Source: Myxococcus virescens
GTDB taxonomy: Bacteria > Myxococcota > Myxococcia > Myxococcales > Myxococcaceae
Reading direction: 5' to 3'
NCBI RefSeq assembly: GCF_900101905.1
Contig: NZ_FNAJ01000005.1
Location: 387,293 to 451,292, forward strand
DNA: 64,000 nucleotides
The translations under genes were made by a program, and so were the position numbers. This document shows positions 9,401 through 19,200 of the stretch, one piece after another. The stretch's first letter is position 1. Every line of letters begins with the position of its first letter. A model generated the notes under the pieces. That model was not told where the DNA came from. It worked only from the letters and a program-made list of their open reading frames with translations, and searched no databases.

Positions 9401-10750
9401 GAAGCGCGATGATTCCGCCTCGAACTCGATCGGCCGCATGCGGAGGCCCGTCTCGTCCTGGGCCTCGCCGGAAGCGCGGACCCACGCAAAGACAACCTGG
9501 AACAACGGGTTGAAGCCCAGGCTGCGCGCGGGCCTCAGCTCCTCCACGAGCAGGTCGAAGGGCAGGTCCTGGTGAGCGAAGGCATCGAGCACCGTCTCAC
9601 GCACGCGCTCCAGCACCGCGGCGAACCCCGGGTTGCCGCCGAGGTCCACCCGCATCACCAGGTTGTCCACGAAGAAGCCCACCAACGGCTCCAGCTCCGT
9701 GCGCGTCCGGTTGATGGAGTTCGCGCCCAGGACCAGGTCCTCACGCCCCGTGAGGCGGTGCAGGAGCACGAAGAACGCGCTCAGCATCCCCACGAAGGGC
9801 GTGGTGCGGGCCGTATGGCTCAGCGCCTTCAAGGCGGCGGTGAGCTGGGGGCCCACTTCAAAGCGCACCTCGCCGCCTCGGTTCGACTGCACCTTGGGGC
9901 GAGGATGGTCCGTGGGAAGCTCGAGCAGCGGAGGTGCCCCCTCCAGCTTCTTGCGCCAGTAGTCCACCAGCTTCTGGCGAACCTCGCCCTGGAGGTACTC
10001 CCGCTGCCAGACGGCGAAGTCGGAGTACTGGAGCGTCAGGGGCGGCAACGGCGAAGGTTGGCCACTGGCGAAGGCGCCATACAACGTCACGATTTCGCGG
10101 ACGAGGATGGCCTGCGCCCATACGTCCGCCGCGATGTGGTGCAGGCAGAGCTGGAGGTACTGTCCCTGGGGTCCCCGCTCGATGATGAGCACACGCATCA
10201 CGGGGCCCGTGGCCAGGTCGAAGGGCCGCTTGCCCTCACGCTGGAGGAAGGCCTCCACGCCCGCGGGCTCGGAGGCCAGCACCTCGCGCTCGTCGAGCAC
10301 GCGGAAGTCGAACCGGGGCTCCGGGTCGACAATCTGGACCGGGACGCCCGCGTGCTCGGCATACCGCGTGCGCAGCACCTCATGGCGGCGGATGACCTCG
10401 GTGAAGCAGCGCTTCACGATGGCCACGTCGAGGTGCCCTTCGACCTGCAACGCCAGCATCAGGTTGTAGGCGGTGCTCCCAGGCTCCAAACGGTCGAGGA
10501 ACCACAGCCGCGTCTGCCCATAGGAGAGCGGCGCGGGCCCGGTGCGTTGAACCGGGACGATGGGCGCCTCCTCCTGCCCCCGGTCATGGGCACGCAGGAG
10601 CTCGAGCAGCTCGGGTTTGTGTTCCGCCAGTGACTGCCGAAGCTCCGGGGTGGCGGCGCCTTTCGGTCCGCGCAGCCTCAGCGCGTCGCCCTCCACCCGG
10701 ACTTCCAGGCCCCGCCGATTCAGCTCGGCGAGCAGTTCCCCCAGGTTCAT
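6443..10750 (-). CDS. NRPS termination module C-A-PCP-TE, asparagine-like specificity
   Basis: 1435 residues. Order: TubC-type docking domain (1-55), LCL-like condensation domain (70-500), adenylation domain (530-1020), PCP with GGHSL near 1080, and type I thioesterase with GWSYGG near 1217 and GNH near 1395. The C-domain motif HHxxxDG reads HHIAADV, so the final Gly is Val. The A domain has YTSGSTGRPKG. Reading the specificity positions by eye gives D-G-T-K-L-G-E-V-A, two changes from the known asparagine code D-L-T-K-L-G-E-V-G. The enzyme should therefore condense asparagine or a close relative with the polyketide chain, and the TE then releases the product. The start overlaps the preceding PKS stop by 4 bases (ATGA), which fits direct PKS-to-NRPS transfer through the TubC docking domain. 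Confidence 0.93.
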   Translation of the reverse strand: MNLGELLAELNRRGLEVRVEGDALRLRGPKGAATPELRQSLAEHKPELLELLRAHDRGQEEAPIVPVQRTGPAPLSYGQTRLWFLDRLEPGSTAYNLMLALQVEGHLDVAIVKRCFTEVIRRHEVLRTRYAEHAGVPVQIVDPEPRFDFRVLDEREVLASEPAGVEAFLQREGKRPFDLATGPVMRVLIIERGPQGQYLQLCLHHIAADVWAQAILVREIVTLYGAFASGQPSPLPPLTLQYSDFAVWQREYLQGEVRQKLVDYWRKKLEGAPPLLELPTDHPRPKVQSNRGGEVRFEVGPQLTAALKALSHTARTTPFVGMLSAFFVLLHRLTGREDLVLGANSINRTRTELEPLVGFFVDNLVMRVDLGGNPGFAAVLERVRETVLDAFAHQDLPFDLLVEELRPARSLGFNPLFQVVFAWVRASGEAQDETGLRMRPIEFEAESSRFDLNLFVDDHGDRLSARMVFNRDLFEQGTIQHYVDCFQVLLEGLVAEPQRPVGELPVLPADVRERVLRQWNDTGTPEAEGACLHALIEAQALRTPDAVAVVVDDWELTYGELDQLSDRVAASLQDLDVGPEVAVGVYLDRSAEFIVSLLAVMKAGGAFLALDADEPVDRLRHIVADARPRVVISSTKLSERLWGMGGFVTLHVDEGVRGVPAAPGQQLRRDVLPDQLAYILYTSGSTGRPKGTEITHRSIVNYLRWSVDAYRLREGTGSPVIGSVSFDGTLTSLFAPLLAGRALFLVPRGHEIDQLTSRDYPEQGFSFIKMTPSHLRAFNGLGRTREVLGRTHAVVLGGEGLHGVDLAPWREQGLPTRVINEYGPTEAAVACCFETLLPDGTPPPERVPIGRPIPHMRLYILDRYLQPVPVGVPGELYIGGVGLARGYLRRPDLTAERFVPNPFDGGLEGSRLYRTGDHARYLSDGRIEYLGRQDDQLKIRGHRVEAGEVEAALGRHPDVVQAAVLLQRLPSGAPRLVAYVQPQSMENGDLRAELRKSLREVLPEYMMPEVIAVLPELPLTPSGKIDRKALPPGVSEAPVASALARTEARTETERQLQALFGELLGLSSVAPTDSFFELGGHSLLAVTLISRISAKLGIEVPLNEVFDRPSVEALAHWIDEHSSKVTALIRQLPACVVALKPLGHKPPLFLTPPSAGSPAVYVALARHLDAEQPVFGFQMPGVMDDQLPPETIEDTAALYVAALRQVQPRGPYRIAGWSYGGLVVSEMARQLEALGEQVALLGLIDGAALDRLAGHDGTPQEIPAGSQLIKVLGEAQMPRDYASLRLIGEWMGISLPESWADLLRRDTDGQYSYLWRFLRDSALTARNFLATRRSEQLYTFSSYGGSATLFRTGPVTIGGDPLVDSVRRFALAGTEVIPVPGNHMTLIMDERNVAVLAIEIQKCLDRVLPLPPIAEMSRAEMPATGLAAQLPMEVM

Positions 10751-13700
10751 ACCGTCAACTCCTCGATGTCGGCTGCGGCCTCGGCCGCGGGAGCACGCGC
10801 GAGCAGCTCCTTGAGCTCGAGCTGGGTGCTCAGCGCATCCACAATCCCGTCGAGCGTGGTGCCGTCGATGAAACGCGCCATGAGCAGGTCCACTCCCAGC
10901 TCGCGGCCAATGCGGTTCTTCAGCTCGACCGCGCGCAGCGAATCGAGCCCCATCTCGTTCAAGGAAATCCTCTTCTGGAGGACCTCGTGGTCCGGGGCGA
11001 AGCCCAGCAAGGGCCCCAGCCGGCTCTGCACGTACCGTGTCAGCAGCGCGCGCCGACGCTCTCCGTCCGCCCGCTTCAGCTCGTCCATCAGCTCATGCAT
11101 CCGCGAAGCCGCCGCGGACCGGGCCTGCTCACGGAGCATCAGCTCGGAGAACAAGGGGCCATGGCCGGGCGAAGGCCCCGCCTCCACCGAGGAGACGCTG
11201 AAGGGCACCACGCCCACCTGCACGGCTCCCTGCTCGAGCAGCTGTTCAAAGACCTGGAGCGCCACTTCGGGTGAGAGGCTGGCGGCATCCGACGCTTCCG
11301 GCCGGTCCGCGCTCTTGGCGGCCATGCCCGCGCCCGCCCACCGTCCCCAGTTGATGCTGAGGGCTGGCAGACCCTGGCGGTTCCGGTGGTGCGCCAGCGA
11401 GTCCAGGACACTGTTCGCCGCCACGTAGTTGGACTGCCCCGCCACGCCCACCAGCGAGGCCGCGGACGAGTACATGACGAAGAGGTCCAGCGGCATCCCG
11501 GCCGTGGCGAGGTGCAGGTTCAACGCGCCCTGCACCTTGGGCGCGAACACGCGCGAGAAGCGCTCCGCATCCTGGTGCAGGATGACGCCGTCCTCCAGCA
11601 CGCCCGCCGTGTGGATGATGCCTCGCAGGGACTGGCCCCGCTCGGACACGCCCGCCACCAGCCGCTGCACGTCCTCCTGGCGAGAGACATCACCGCGTGC
11701 GACGGTGACGCCGACGCCCCGGGCGGTCAGCGCCGTGAGCCGAGCGTTCGCCGCGTCCGTGGGCTCGCTCCGTCCCACCAGCAGCAGGTGCCGCGCCCCG
11801 GCCCCCACCAGCCACTCCGCCGTCGCGAGCCCCAGCGCCCCCAGGCCTCCCGTGACGAGGTAGACGCCCTCCGGGTGGATACGCACGGGGGCCGCGCGTT
11901 CCGGTGGTTTGCCAGGACGCACGAGGCGCGCGCCCAGGAGCCGGCCGCCGCGCAGGGCCATGACGTTCTCCTGCGGCGGCTGCGCCATGAGGTGGAACAA
12001 GCGCTCCAGCGACTCGGAGCCCGGCTCCAGGTCGACCATGCGGCACATGAACTCCGTGTGCTCGATGGCCACCGCGCGGCCGAAGCCCCAGAGCGAGGCC
12101 TGAGCAAAGCCCTCCACCGCATCCGTGGACGTGGCGGCCACCGCGCTCTCCGTCACCATCCAGAAGGCAGGCGGCTGCGCCCAGCCGGCACGCGCCATCG
12201 CTTTCACGAGGTGAAGCGCGCCCACGGTGCTCGACGTCACCGCGCCGGAGAGGGCTTCGGGAGAACGGTCGCCGAGCCCCCACAGGTAGGCCACTGCCGC
12301 CGGAGCGGAGACGTCCTGGAGCAGCCGGTCAAAGCCCGCAGCGTCGTTGGGGTTCAGCCGGTAGTGGTTCGCGTCGACGCGCTCGTAGGACGCACCGGGC
12401 GTGGCCACCACGCAGGTCCACGCGCGTTGCCGCGCCAACGCCCTGACTTCGTCCGCGACGCGGTCCGAATCCACCAGCAACAGCCAGGGCCCGGACTGCG
12501 AAGCCACCTGGTCACGCGCGGAGGGCACGGGCTGCTCCCGCCACGCCAGCTCGAAGAGGAGCTCCTGCATCGCCCCCGAGAAGGCCGCCTGGAACGCACG
12601 GCGGTCGACCTGCTTCAGCAGCAGTCCTTCCACCTCGGCGACGACGGCGCCGTCCTCATCCAGGATGCGGAGGTCGGCGCTCACCAGTCCGTCAGAGAGC
12701 GACGTGCGCGCCCCGGTTCGGGCGTGCACCCAGATGCTGCTCCCGGGCCGCTTGAACCAACGCAACCGCTCGATGGCGACCGGAATGCGCCCCTGCCCTT
12801 CGCTTCCCACCTGCGCGCCGCCGTCCGTGAACGCCGCCGCCGCCGTCTGGAAGCATGCGTCGAGCAGCAACGGATGCAGCCAGTAGTCCCCCAAACCGAT
12901 GACGAGCGCATCGGGCAGCCGCACGTGGGCGAGGCATCCCTCCCCGCCGAACCGCAGCGCATCGATGCCTCGGAACGAAGGGCCGTACTCCAACCCACCG
13001 CGCGCCATCATGTCGTAGTGCGCGCTGACGGAGCCCTGCCGGGGGAACGCCTGCAACAGCTCCGACTCCAGGGCCACGTTCTCCGGCTGCGTGCGGTTCT
13101 CGGTGATGCGGCCTTGCGCCAGCCGGGCCCAATTCCGGTCCGCCGTCCCCGTCGCCTGCCCGAAGATTTCAAAGCGGGAGCCCTGCTCCTCGGGCGTCAG
13201 CACCGTCTGGACGTCCTGTGACTGTCCCTCGGCGAAGACCAACGCTCGCTCCAGCTCGATGGCCGTGAGCTCCAGAGGTTTCCCGCCGGACGTCGCGTGG
13301 TGTGCGGCGCCGAGCGCCATCTCGACGTAGCAGGCGGCTGGCAGCACTGGGTTGCCCAGCACACGATGCTCCGCGATGAAGGCGGGCTCGTCCCTGCTCA
13401 GCCGGGCCGCGAAGCGCGTTTCCTTCGCTCCCGCGAGCGACAGCGGTGTCCCCGGCAGGGAGTGCGCCTCGCCTCGCGCGGCATCGTCACGCGCCGCAAA
13501 GCCCCGGCGATTCTCGGAGCTTTGCAAGTCCATCCAGTAGCGCTCGCGTTGGAAGGGATGCGTCGGCAAGCAGCGCGGGCGCCGCTCGAAAGGCGCATCG
13601 AACGCAGCCCAATCCACGTCGAAGCCACGCATGTACAGCTCCGCCACGCTGGAGAGCAGCTGCGCTGTCTCTCCGGTGGACGGACGCAGGCTGGGGAGCC

Positions 13701-16236
13701 AGCACAGGTCTTCCGACTGGAACGTCCTACGGCCAATGCCAGCCAGGATGGGCGCAGGTCCCAGCTCCAGGTAGGTCCGGTGCCCGTCCTCCCGCGACGC
13801 CTCCAGCGCCTTGGCGAAGGCGACGGGCTCTCGAATCTGGCGGCACCAGTAATCGGGCCGGGAGACTTCGTCGCCGACACGCCGGCCCTCCAGCGTGGAC
13901 ACCAGCGGGATGCGCGGCGCCGACAGCGTGAGCCCTTGGAAGGCCTCGGCGAATGGCTTCAGCACGGGCTCCATCTGCGTGGAGTGGAAGGCGTAGGACA
14001 TCCGCAGACGCTTCGTCTGGATGCCCTGACTCGACAGCGCCTGCTCCACCTCCGTGATGGCTTCGGGCGTCCCGGAGATGACCACGTCATCAGGGCCGTT
14101 GACCGCCGCCAGGGAGGCCGCGCCGGCGTGCGGCGCGATGGCCCGGTTCACTGTGTCGAGCGAAGCAGAGACCGCCAGCATCGCGCCGGGGCCCAGCAGC
14201 TCGCCGATGAGCCGCGCGCGCGTCACGACCAGACGCAGCGCCTCCTCGATGCTGAACACCCCCGCGACAGCGGCCGCGGCATACTCTCCCAGGCTGTGCC
14301 CGATGAGGGCCGCTGGCGTGACGCCCCAAGCCCCCCACAGCTCCGCCAACGCATACTCCAGCGCAACCAGCGCGGGCTGCGCGTGGCGCGTGTCCTCCAG
14401 GAGCGTCGCCGAGGAGTCACCGAAGAGGAGCGCTTCGAGGCTGCAATCGAGCAGGCCCTCCAGCGCCTTCGAGCACCGCTCCACCGCTGCCCGGAACACC
14501 GGCTGCGTCTCGAAGAGTTCCCGTCCCACGCCAGGGCGAAGCGCGCCCTGCCCCGTGAAGAGGAAGACAGGCCGGGGGCTCTCCGTTCCGCGCAGGGGTT
14601 CGCGCGCCGGGCGCAGCTTCTCTTCGCGCAGCCGCGTCAGGTTCGCGCGCAGCTCCGCGGCCGTGGCGCCCGAAACAGCGGCGCGGTGCTCGAACTGGGA
14701 GCGGCCCGTGTTTGCCGTGTAGCACCAGTCTCCCAGCGTCAGCGGGTCCTCCGGCAGTGCGCGTTCCTGCGCTTCCATCAGCGCTTCGAGCGCGGCTTCA
14801 CTCTTCGCCGACAGCGTCAGCACATGGGCCGGACGCTCCGCATCCACGCGGGGCCGCGCCAACACGGGGGCTTCTTCCACGACCATGTGCACGTTGGTGC
14901 CGCTGAAGCCGAAGCTGCTGACGCCCGCGATGCGGCGCTTGTCACCGCGCAGCCAGGGCCGCGTGGCCGTGGGGATGGTGACGGGCAGGTCGTCCCAGCG
15001 GATGTTCGGATTGGGCCGCTCGAAGTTCAGGTGGGCGGGGATGGCCTCGTTCTGCAACGCGAGCAGGACCTTGATGAGCCCCGCGATGCCGGCGGCGGCC
15101 TCCAGGTGCCCGATGTTCGTCTTCACCGAGCCGACGTACAGCGGCTCACCGCGAGCGCCCTTGCGCCCGAAGACGGACCGCAGCGCCTCCATCTCGATGG
15201 GGTCACCGAGCAGCGTCCCTGTCCCGTGGGCCTCGATGTAGCCCACCTGGTCCGGCTCCACGCCGCAGCTGTCCAGGGCCGCCCGGATGACGCGCTCCTG
15301 CGAGCGTCCGTTCGGCACCATCATCCCGCTGCTGCGGCCGTCATGTGTGACCGCCGAGCCCCGGATGACGCCGAGGATGGCATCGCCATTGGCCAGCGCG
15401 TCCGACAGGCGCTTGAGCACGACGACGCCGCAACCCTCGCCGCGCCCGAAGCCGTCCGCGGAGGCGTCGAACGTCTTGCAGCGGCCATCCGCCGCCAGCA
15501 TGCGGTTCTGGCACTCCACCATCACCGTGACGGGAGAGAGGTTCAGGTTCGCGCCCGCGGCGAGCGCGAGGTCGCTCTCGTCGTTGCGGAGGCTCTGACA
15601 GGCCAGGTGGATGGCGACCGCGGACGACGAGCACGCCGTGTCCACGGAGACCGCGGGCCCCTGAAGGCCCAGCGTGTGGGAGATGCGCCCCGCGGCGACG
15701 GACGGGTAGTTGAGCGACGCCGAGTGGAACTCCATGTTCTCGGCGATGCCCAGCAGGTTGTAGTCGTTGTGCATCAGCCCCAGGAAGATGCCGGTGCGGC
15801 TCCCGGTGAGGCCGGCGGGCGGAATGCCGGCGCGCTCCAGGGCTCGCCAGCACTCCTCCAGCAACAAGCGCTGCTGTGGGTCCATGCCCTTGGCGTCACG
15901 CGGCGTGATGCCGAAGAAGCCAGGGTCGAACAGGTCGACGCCGTCGATGAAGGCGCCTCGGCGCGTGTACATCTTTCCCGGGACACCGGGCGTGGGGTCG
16001 TAGAACGCGTCGACGTCCCAGCGTGAGGCTGGCACCTCCCGTGTCGCGTCGCGGCCCTCGGCGAGCAGCTCCCAGAACGTCTCTGGCAGGTCACCTCCGC
16101 CGGGGAAGCGACAGGACATGCCCACCACGGCGATGGGCTCGGCCGCCAGCAGCTCCTTCTTCGAGCGCAGCTGGCTCGCGAGGTACGCGAGCTTGACGAC
16201 AGGCAATTCGGAAATGCGTGTAGATAGTTTCGCCAT
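10747..16236 (-). CDS. Type I PKS module KS-AT-DH-KR-ACP
   Basis: 1829 residues forming one full module. KS: Cys in TACSSSA, HGTGT and KTNIGH intact. AT: GHSLGE, with substrate motif YAFHS instead of the malonyl HAFHS or methylmalonyl YASHS, so specificity may be relaxed. DH: H-RVL-G-NPVL-P and DACFQ intact. KR: TGGLGALG cofactor loop, VLEDG (B-type), and Ser, Tyr (SNYVAAN) and Asn present. ACP: GLDSL. The expected product of one cycle is an alpha,beta-unsaturated thioester. The C terminus (about 25 residues after the ACP) overlaps the NRPS start codon, so this is probably the last PKS module before asparagine addition. It begins 8 bases after the upstream PKS gene. Confidence 0.93.
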   Translation of the reverse strand: MAKLSTRISELPVVKLAYLASQLRSKKELLAAEPIAVVGMSCRFPGGGDLPETFWELLAEGRDATREVPASRWDVDAFYDPTPGVPGKMYTRRGAFIDGVDLFDPGFFGITPRDAKGMDPQQRLLLEECWRALERAGIPPAGLTGSRTGIFLGLMHNDYNLLGIAENMEFHSASLNYPSVAAGRISHTLGLQGPAVSVDTACSSSAVAIHLACQSLRNDESDLALAAGANLNLSPVTVMVECQNRMLAADGRCKTFDASADGFGRGEGCGVVVLKRLSDALANGDAILGVIRGSAVTHDGRSSGMMVPNGRSQERVIRAALDSCGVEPDQVGYIEAHGTGTLLGDPIEMEALRSVFGRKGARGEPLYVGSVKTNIGHLEAAAGIAGLIKVLLALQNEAIPAHLNFERPNPNIRWDDLPVTIPTATRPWLRGDKRRIAGVSSFGFSGTNVHMVVEEAPVLARPRVDAERPAHVLTLSAKSEAALEALMEAQERALPEDPLTLGDWCYTANTGRSQFEHRAAVSGATAAELRANLTRLREEKLRPAREPLRGTESPRPVFLFTGQGALRPGVGRELFETQPVFRAAVERCSKALEGLLDCSLEALLFGDSSATLLEDTRHAQPALVALEYALAELWGAWGVTPAALIGHSLGEYAAAAVAGVFSIEEALRLVVTRARLIGELLGPGAMLAVSASLDTVNRAIAPHAGAASLAAVNGPDDVVISGTPEAITEVEQALSSQGIQTKRLRMSYAFHSTQMEPVLKPFAEAFQGLTLSAPRIPLVSTLEGRRVGDEVSRPDYWCRQIREPVAFAKALEASREDGHRTYLELGPAPILAGIGRRTFQSEDLCWLPSLRPSTGETAQLLSSVAELYMRGFDVDWAAFDAPFERRPRCLPTHPFQRERYWMDLQSSENRRGFAARDDAARGEAHSLPGTPLSLAGAKETRFAARLSRDEPAFIAEHRVLGNPVLPAACYVEMALGAAHHATSGGKPLELTAIELERALVFAEGQSQDVQTVLTPEEQGSRFEIFGQATGTADRNWARLAQGRITENRTQPENVALESELLQAFPRQGSVSAHYDMMARGGLEYGPSFRGIDALRFGGEGCLAHVRLPDALVIGLGDYWLHPLLLDACFQTAAAAFTDGGAQVGSEGQGRIPVAIERLRWFKRPGSSIWVHARTGARTSLSDGLVSADLRILDEDGAVVAEVEGLLLKQVDRRAFQAAFSGAMQELLFELAWREQPVPSARDQVASQSGPWLLLVDSDRVADEVRALARQRAWTCVVATPGASYERVDANHYRLNPNDAAGFDRLLQDVSAPAAVAYLWGLGDRSPEALSGAVTSSTVGALHLVKAMARAGWAQPPAFWMVTESAVAATSTDAVEGFAQASLWGFGRAVAIEHTEFMCRMVDLEPGSESLERLFHLMAQPPQENVMALRGGRLLGARLVRPGKPPERAAPVRIHPEGVYLVTGGLGALGLATAEWLVGAGARHLLLVGRSEPTDAANARLTALTARGVGVTVARGDVSRQEDVQRLVAGVSERGQSLRGIIHTAGVLEDGVILHQDAERFSRVFAPKVQGALNLHLATAGMPLDLFVMYSSAASLVGVAGQSNYVAANSVLDSLAHHRNRQGLPALSINWGRWAGAGMAAKSADRPEASDAASLSPEVALQVFEQLLEQGAVQVGVVPFSVSSVEAGPSPGHGPLFSELMLREQARSAAASRMHELMDELKRADGERRRALLTRYVQSRLGPLLGFAPDHEVLQKRISLNEMGLDSLRAVELKNRIGRELGVDLLMARFIDGTTLDGIVDALSTQLELKELLARAPAAEAAADIEELTV

Positions 16237-16243
16237 CAGAGTC

Positions 16244-19200
16244 TCATCTGGTGAGCGCGCTCTCCAGCTCCTGGTCGATGAGGGACGTCAGCTCCTGCTC
16301 TGACAGCCCTTGAATCTCCGCGGAGAGCGCGCCCTGCGCCTCCCGCGATGCTTCCTGCTTCTTCTGAACCTCGGTCCCCAGCTCCAGCTCCTCGGCCAGA
16401 TGCGCGACGAGTCCGTTCACGGTGGGGAAGTCGAAAATCAGCGTCGAACGCAGGCTTCGCCCGAGGCTGCTCGCGAGCCGGTTCTTGATTTCGATGGCCA
16501 GCAGCGAATCGACGCCCAGCTCGAACAGGCGCTCGTTTCCGGACAGCCGCTCCGACTCCGGCATGCCCAACGTCGCGGACACCTGCCCCGCGACGTGCTG
16601 ACGCAGCAGCTCCGCCTTGCGATTCGGCGGCGCCGCGTCCAACTGCGCGCGGAAGGCCGGCGCTTGCACACGCTGTGGCACGCTCCCCAGCAAGCCCTGG
16701 ACGAGCGCCTGCCGCGCGAGCCCTGGCAGCTGCTCCGCCAGCCGCGTCCAGTCCACGGGGAAGACGCCCCACTGGACTTGCGCGCTCCCGATGAGGCGCT
16801 CCAGCACGCTGAAGCCCTGCTGGACGGGGATGGCGCCGAAGCCCTGCGCCCCCGGCCGCGCGGAGGCTGCCCGCTCCAGCCGCGCCGCCATGCCCGTCTC
16901 CGCCCACGAGCCCCAGTTGAGCGTCAGCGCGGGCAGCCCCTCCGCGTGGCGCAGATGGACCAGCGCATCGAGGAAGGCATTCGCGGCGACGTAGTTCGAC
17001 TGGCCCGGAGACCCGATGAGGGATGCGGCGGACGAGAAGCAGACGAAGAAGTCCAGCGCCATGCCCTGGCTGAGCGCATGGAGGTTCCACGCGCCCTGAA
17101 GCTTGGGGGCCAGCACCTCCCGGAACTGCTCGGGTGTCTGGTTGGCGAGCGTTCCGTCGCGGAGGACGCCCGCCGAATGGATGATGCCGCGCACGGGCGG
17201 GGCTTCGCGCAGGCTCGCGAAGAGGTCCGCCATGGCGTCGTGAGATGCGATGTCCACCCGTGCGACCCGCACCTTCACGCCCTGGGCCTCGAGCGCATCG
17301 AGCTGGGCGCGGGCTTCAGGCGCCGGAGCACTGCGCCCCATCAGGACCAGATGCCGTGCGCCCTGCGCCGCCAACCAGTTGGCGGCACGCAGACCGAGTC
17401 CCCCCAGGCCTCCCGCGACGAGATAGGTGGCCTCCGCGACGATGGACACCTTCTTCGCCGCGACCGACCGTGAACGGGCCCGCTCGAGCCGGGGGGTGTA
17501 GAGACCGCCGCCACGAATGGCAGCGCCGGACTCTCCATCCGGCAACGCGAGCGCCCGCACGAAGGTGCCCACGTCATCGGACCGGGGCTCCGCGGGCAGG
17601 TCGATGCGGAGGCACCGCAGTTCGGGCAACTCCGTCGCCACGGCCTGTCCGAAGCCCCACAGCGGCGCCTGCGCGACGCGGGCGCCGTGCGTATCGGAAG
17701 GCAGGCTTTGCGTGCCTCGCGTCACCAGCACCAGCCGGGGCAACGCGCCCTGCCCATGTGCCAGGGCCTGCGTCAACCGCAGCGCGCCCAGGCACCCCGA
17801 CTCCTGAGCCGCGTCGAGCCTGGCGCCCGCGTCACCCGCCTGGCCCCCCTCATCGAGGCCCCAGAGGTACAACAGCCCCGTGGGAGGCTGATTCGCCCAC
17901 GCCTCGACCAGCCGCGCAGGGTCCTCCGGGTTGGTGGGATTGATGCGGAAGCCCTCTGGCGTGCTGCTGAACGACGCCCCCTTGCGAACCAACGTGCAGC
18001 GCTCGCCACGCTGCGAGAGCACCTGCACCAGGTCCGAGGCGAAGTCGTCCTCGCTGGCGAAGACGGCCCAATGTTGCTTCGCGGAGTGGGCTTCCTCCGG
18101 GACGGCACGCGACACCCAGTTGAGGCGGTACAGCCAGTCCTGGAAGTCGTTGTCGAGCCCACGCAGCAACACGTCGCGTTCGGCCTTGCGCACCGAGAAC
18201 CCGGACACGACGGCCACCACGGCGCCATCGTCGTCACACAGGGTCAGGTCCGACGCGGAGAAGCCCTCCTGTCCCTCCCGGGGAGGCTGCGCCGCATACG
18301 TCCAGACCCGCTCCGGAAGCGGCCGGTACAGGTCCAGCGTCTGCAAGGCCACGGGGAGGTGCAGCGCGTCTTCCGCTGTGAGCTGCGACACCGCCGCCGC
18401 CGTGCGCAAGCAGCCGTCGAAGAGCGCCGGGTGGACGCGGTAGTGCCCGCTCCGGTCTTCCACCTGGCCCAACGACAGCGCGGCCCCAGTCCCCCGATGC
18501 AGCGACGTCAGCACGCGCAGGGACGGCCCATAGTCGAGCCCGTGGTGCGTGAAGACGGCGGAGAGTTCATCGATGGAGACAGGCGTCGAGCAGTCACGGC
18601 CCCACGCCGCCCGATCCACCGATGGGGCCACGGCGCTCAGTGCCGACACCCGGCACGTCACATGGGTGACCCAGGCCGCGCGCGCGCCGCCCCCGCCCTC
18701 CTCCGAGCGCTCGTCCCCCCGGCTCACCACCTTGCACGCAAGGCCCGCCTCGCCCTGGTCTTCCAGCAACGTCTGGACGACCCGCGTCTGCTGTTCGGGG
18801 AGCACCAGCGGCTGGAGCAGGGAGATGTCCTCCAGCCGCAGCGACTCTGTTCCGAGCACCTGCGCCGCCGCCGAGGCCAGCATCTCCACGTAGGCCGCCG
18901 CGGGGACCACCGCCTTGCCGTACACCCGATGGTCCGCCACGAAAGGCAGGGTTCCCGCCGACAGCTCACTGGAGAAGACGGTCGTTCCCTCCTTCAGAGC
19001 GGCGGATTCCAGACGCGTCCCCAGCAACGGGTGAGTCGACGCACGGCGCGACGTGCGCGTCCACGGCGCGGGCACGTCCAGCCAGTACCGCTGCCGCTCG
19101 AAGGGATAGGTCGGCAGGGCCTTGCGGGTCCGCCCATAGCCCGCATCGAAGCGCTCCCAGTCCAGCCTGGCGCCGCGCACATACAGCTCGGACATCGCGC

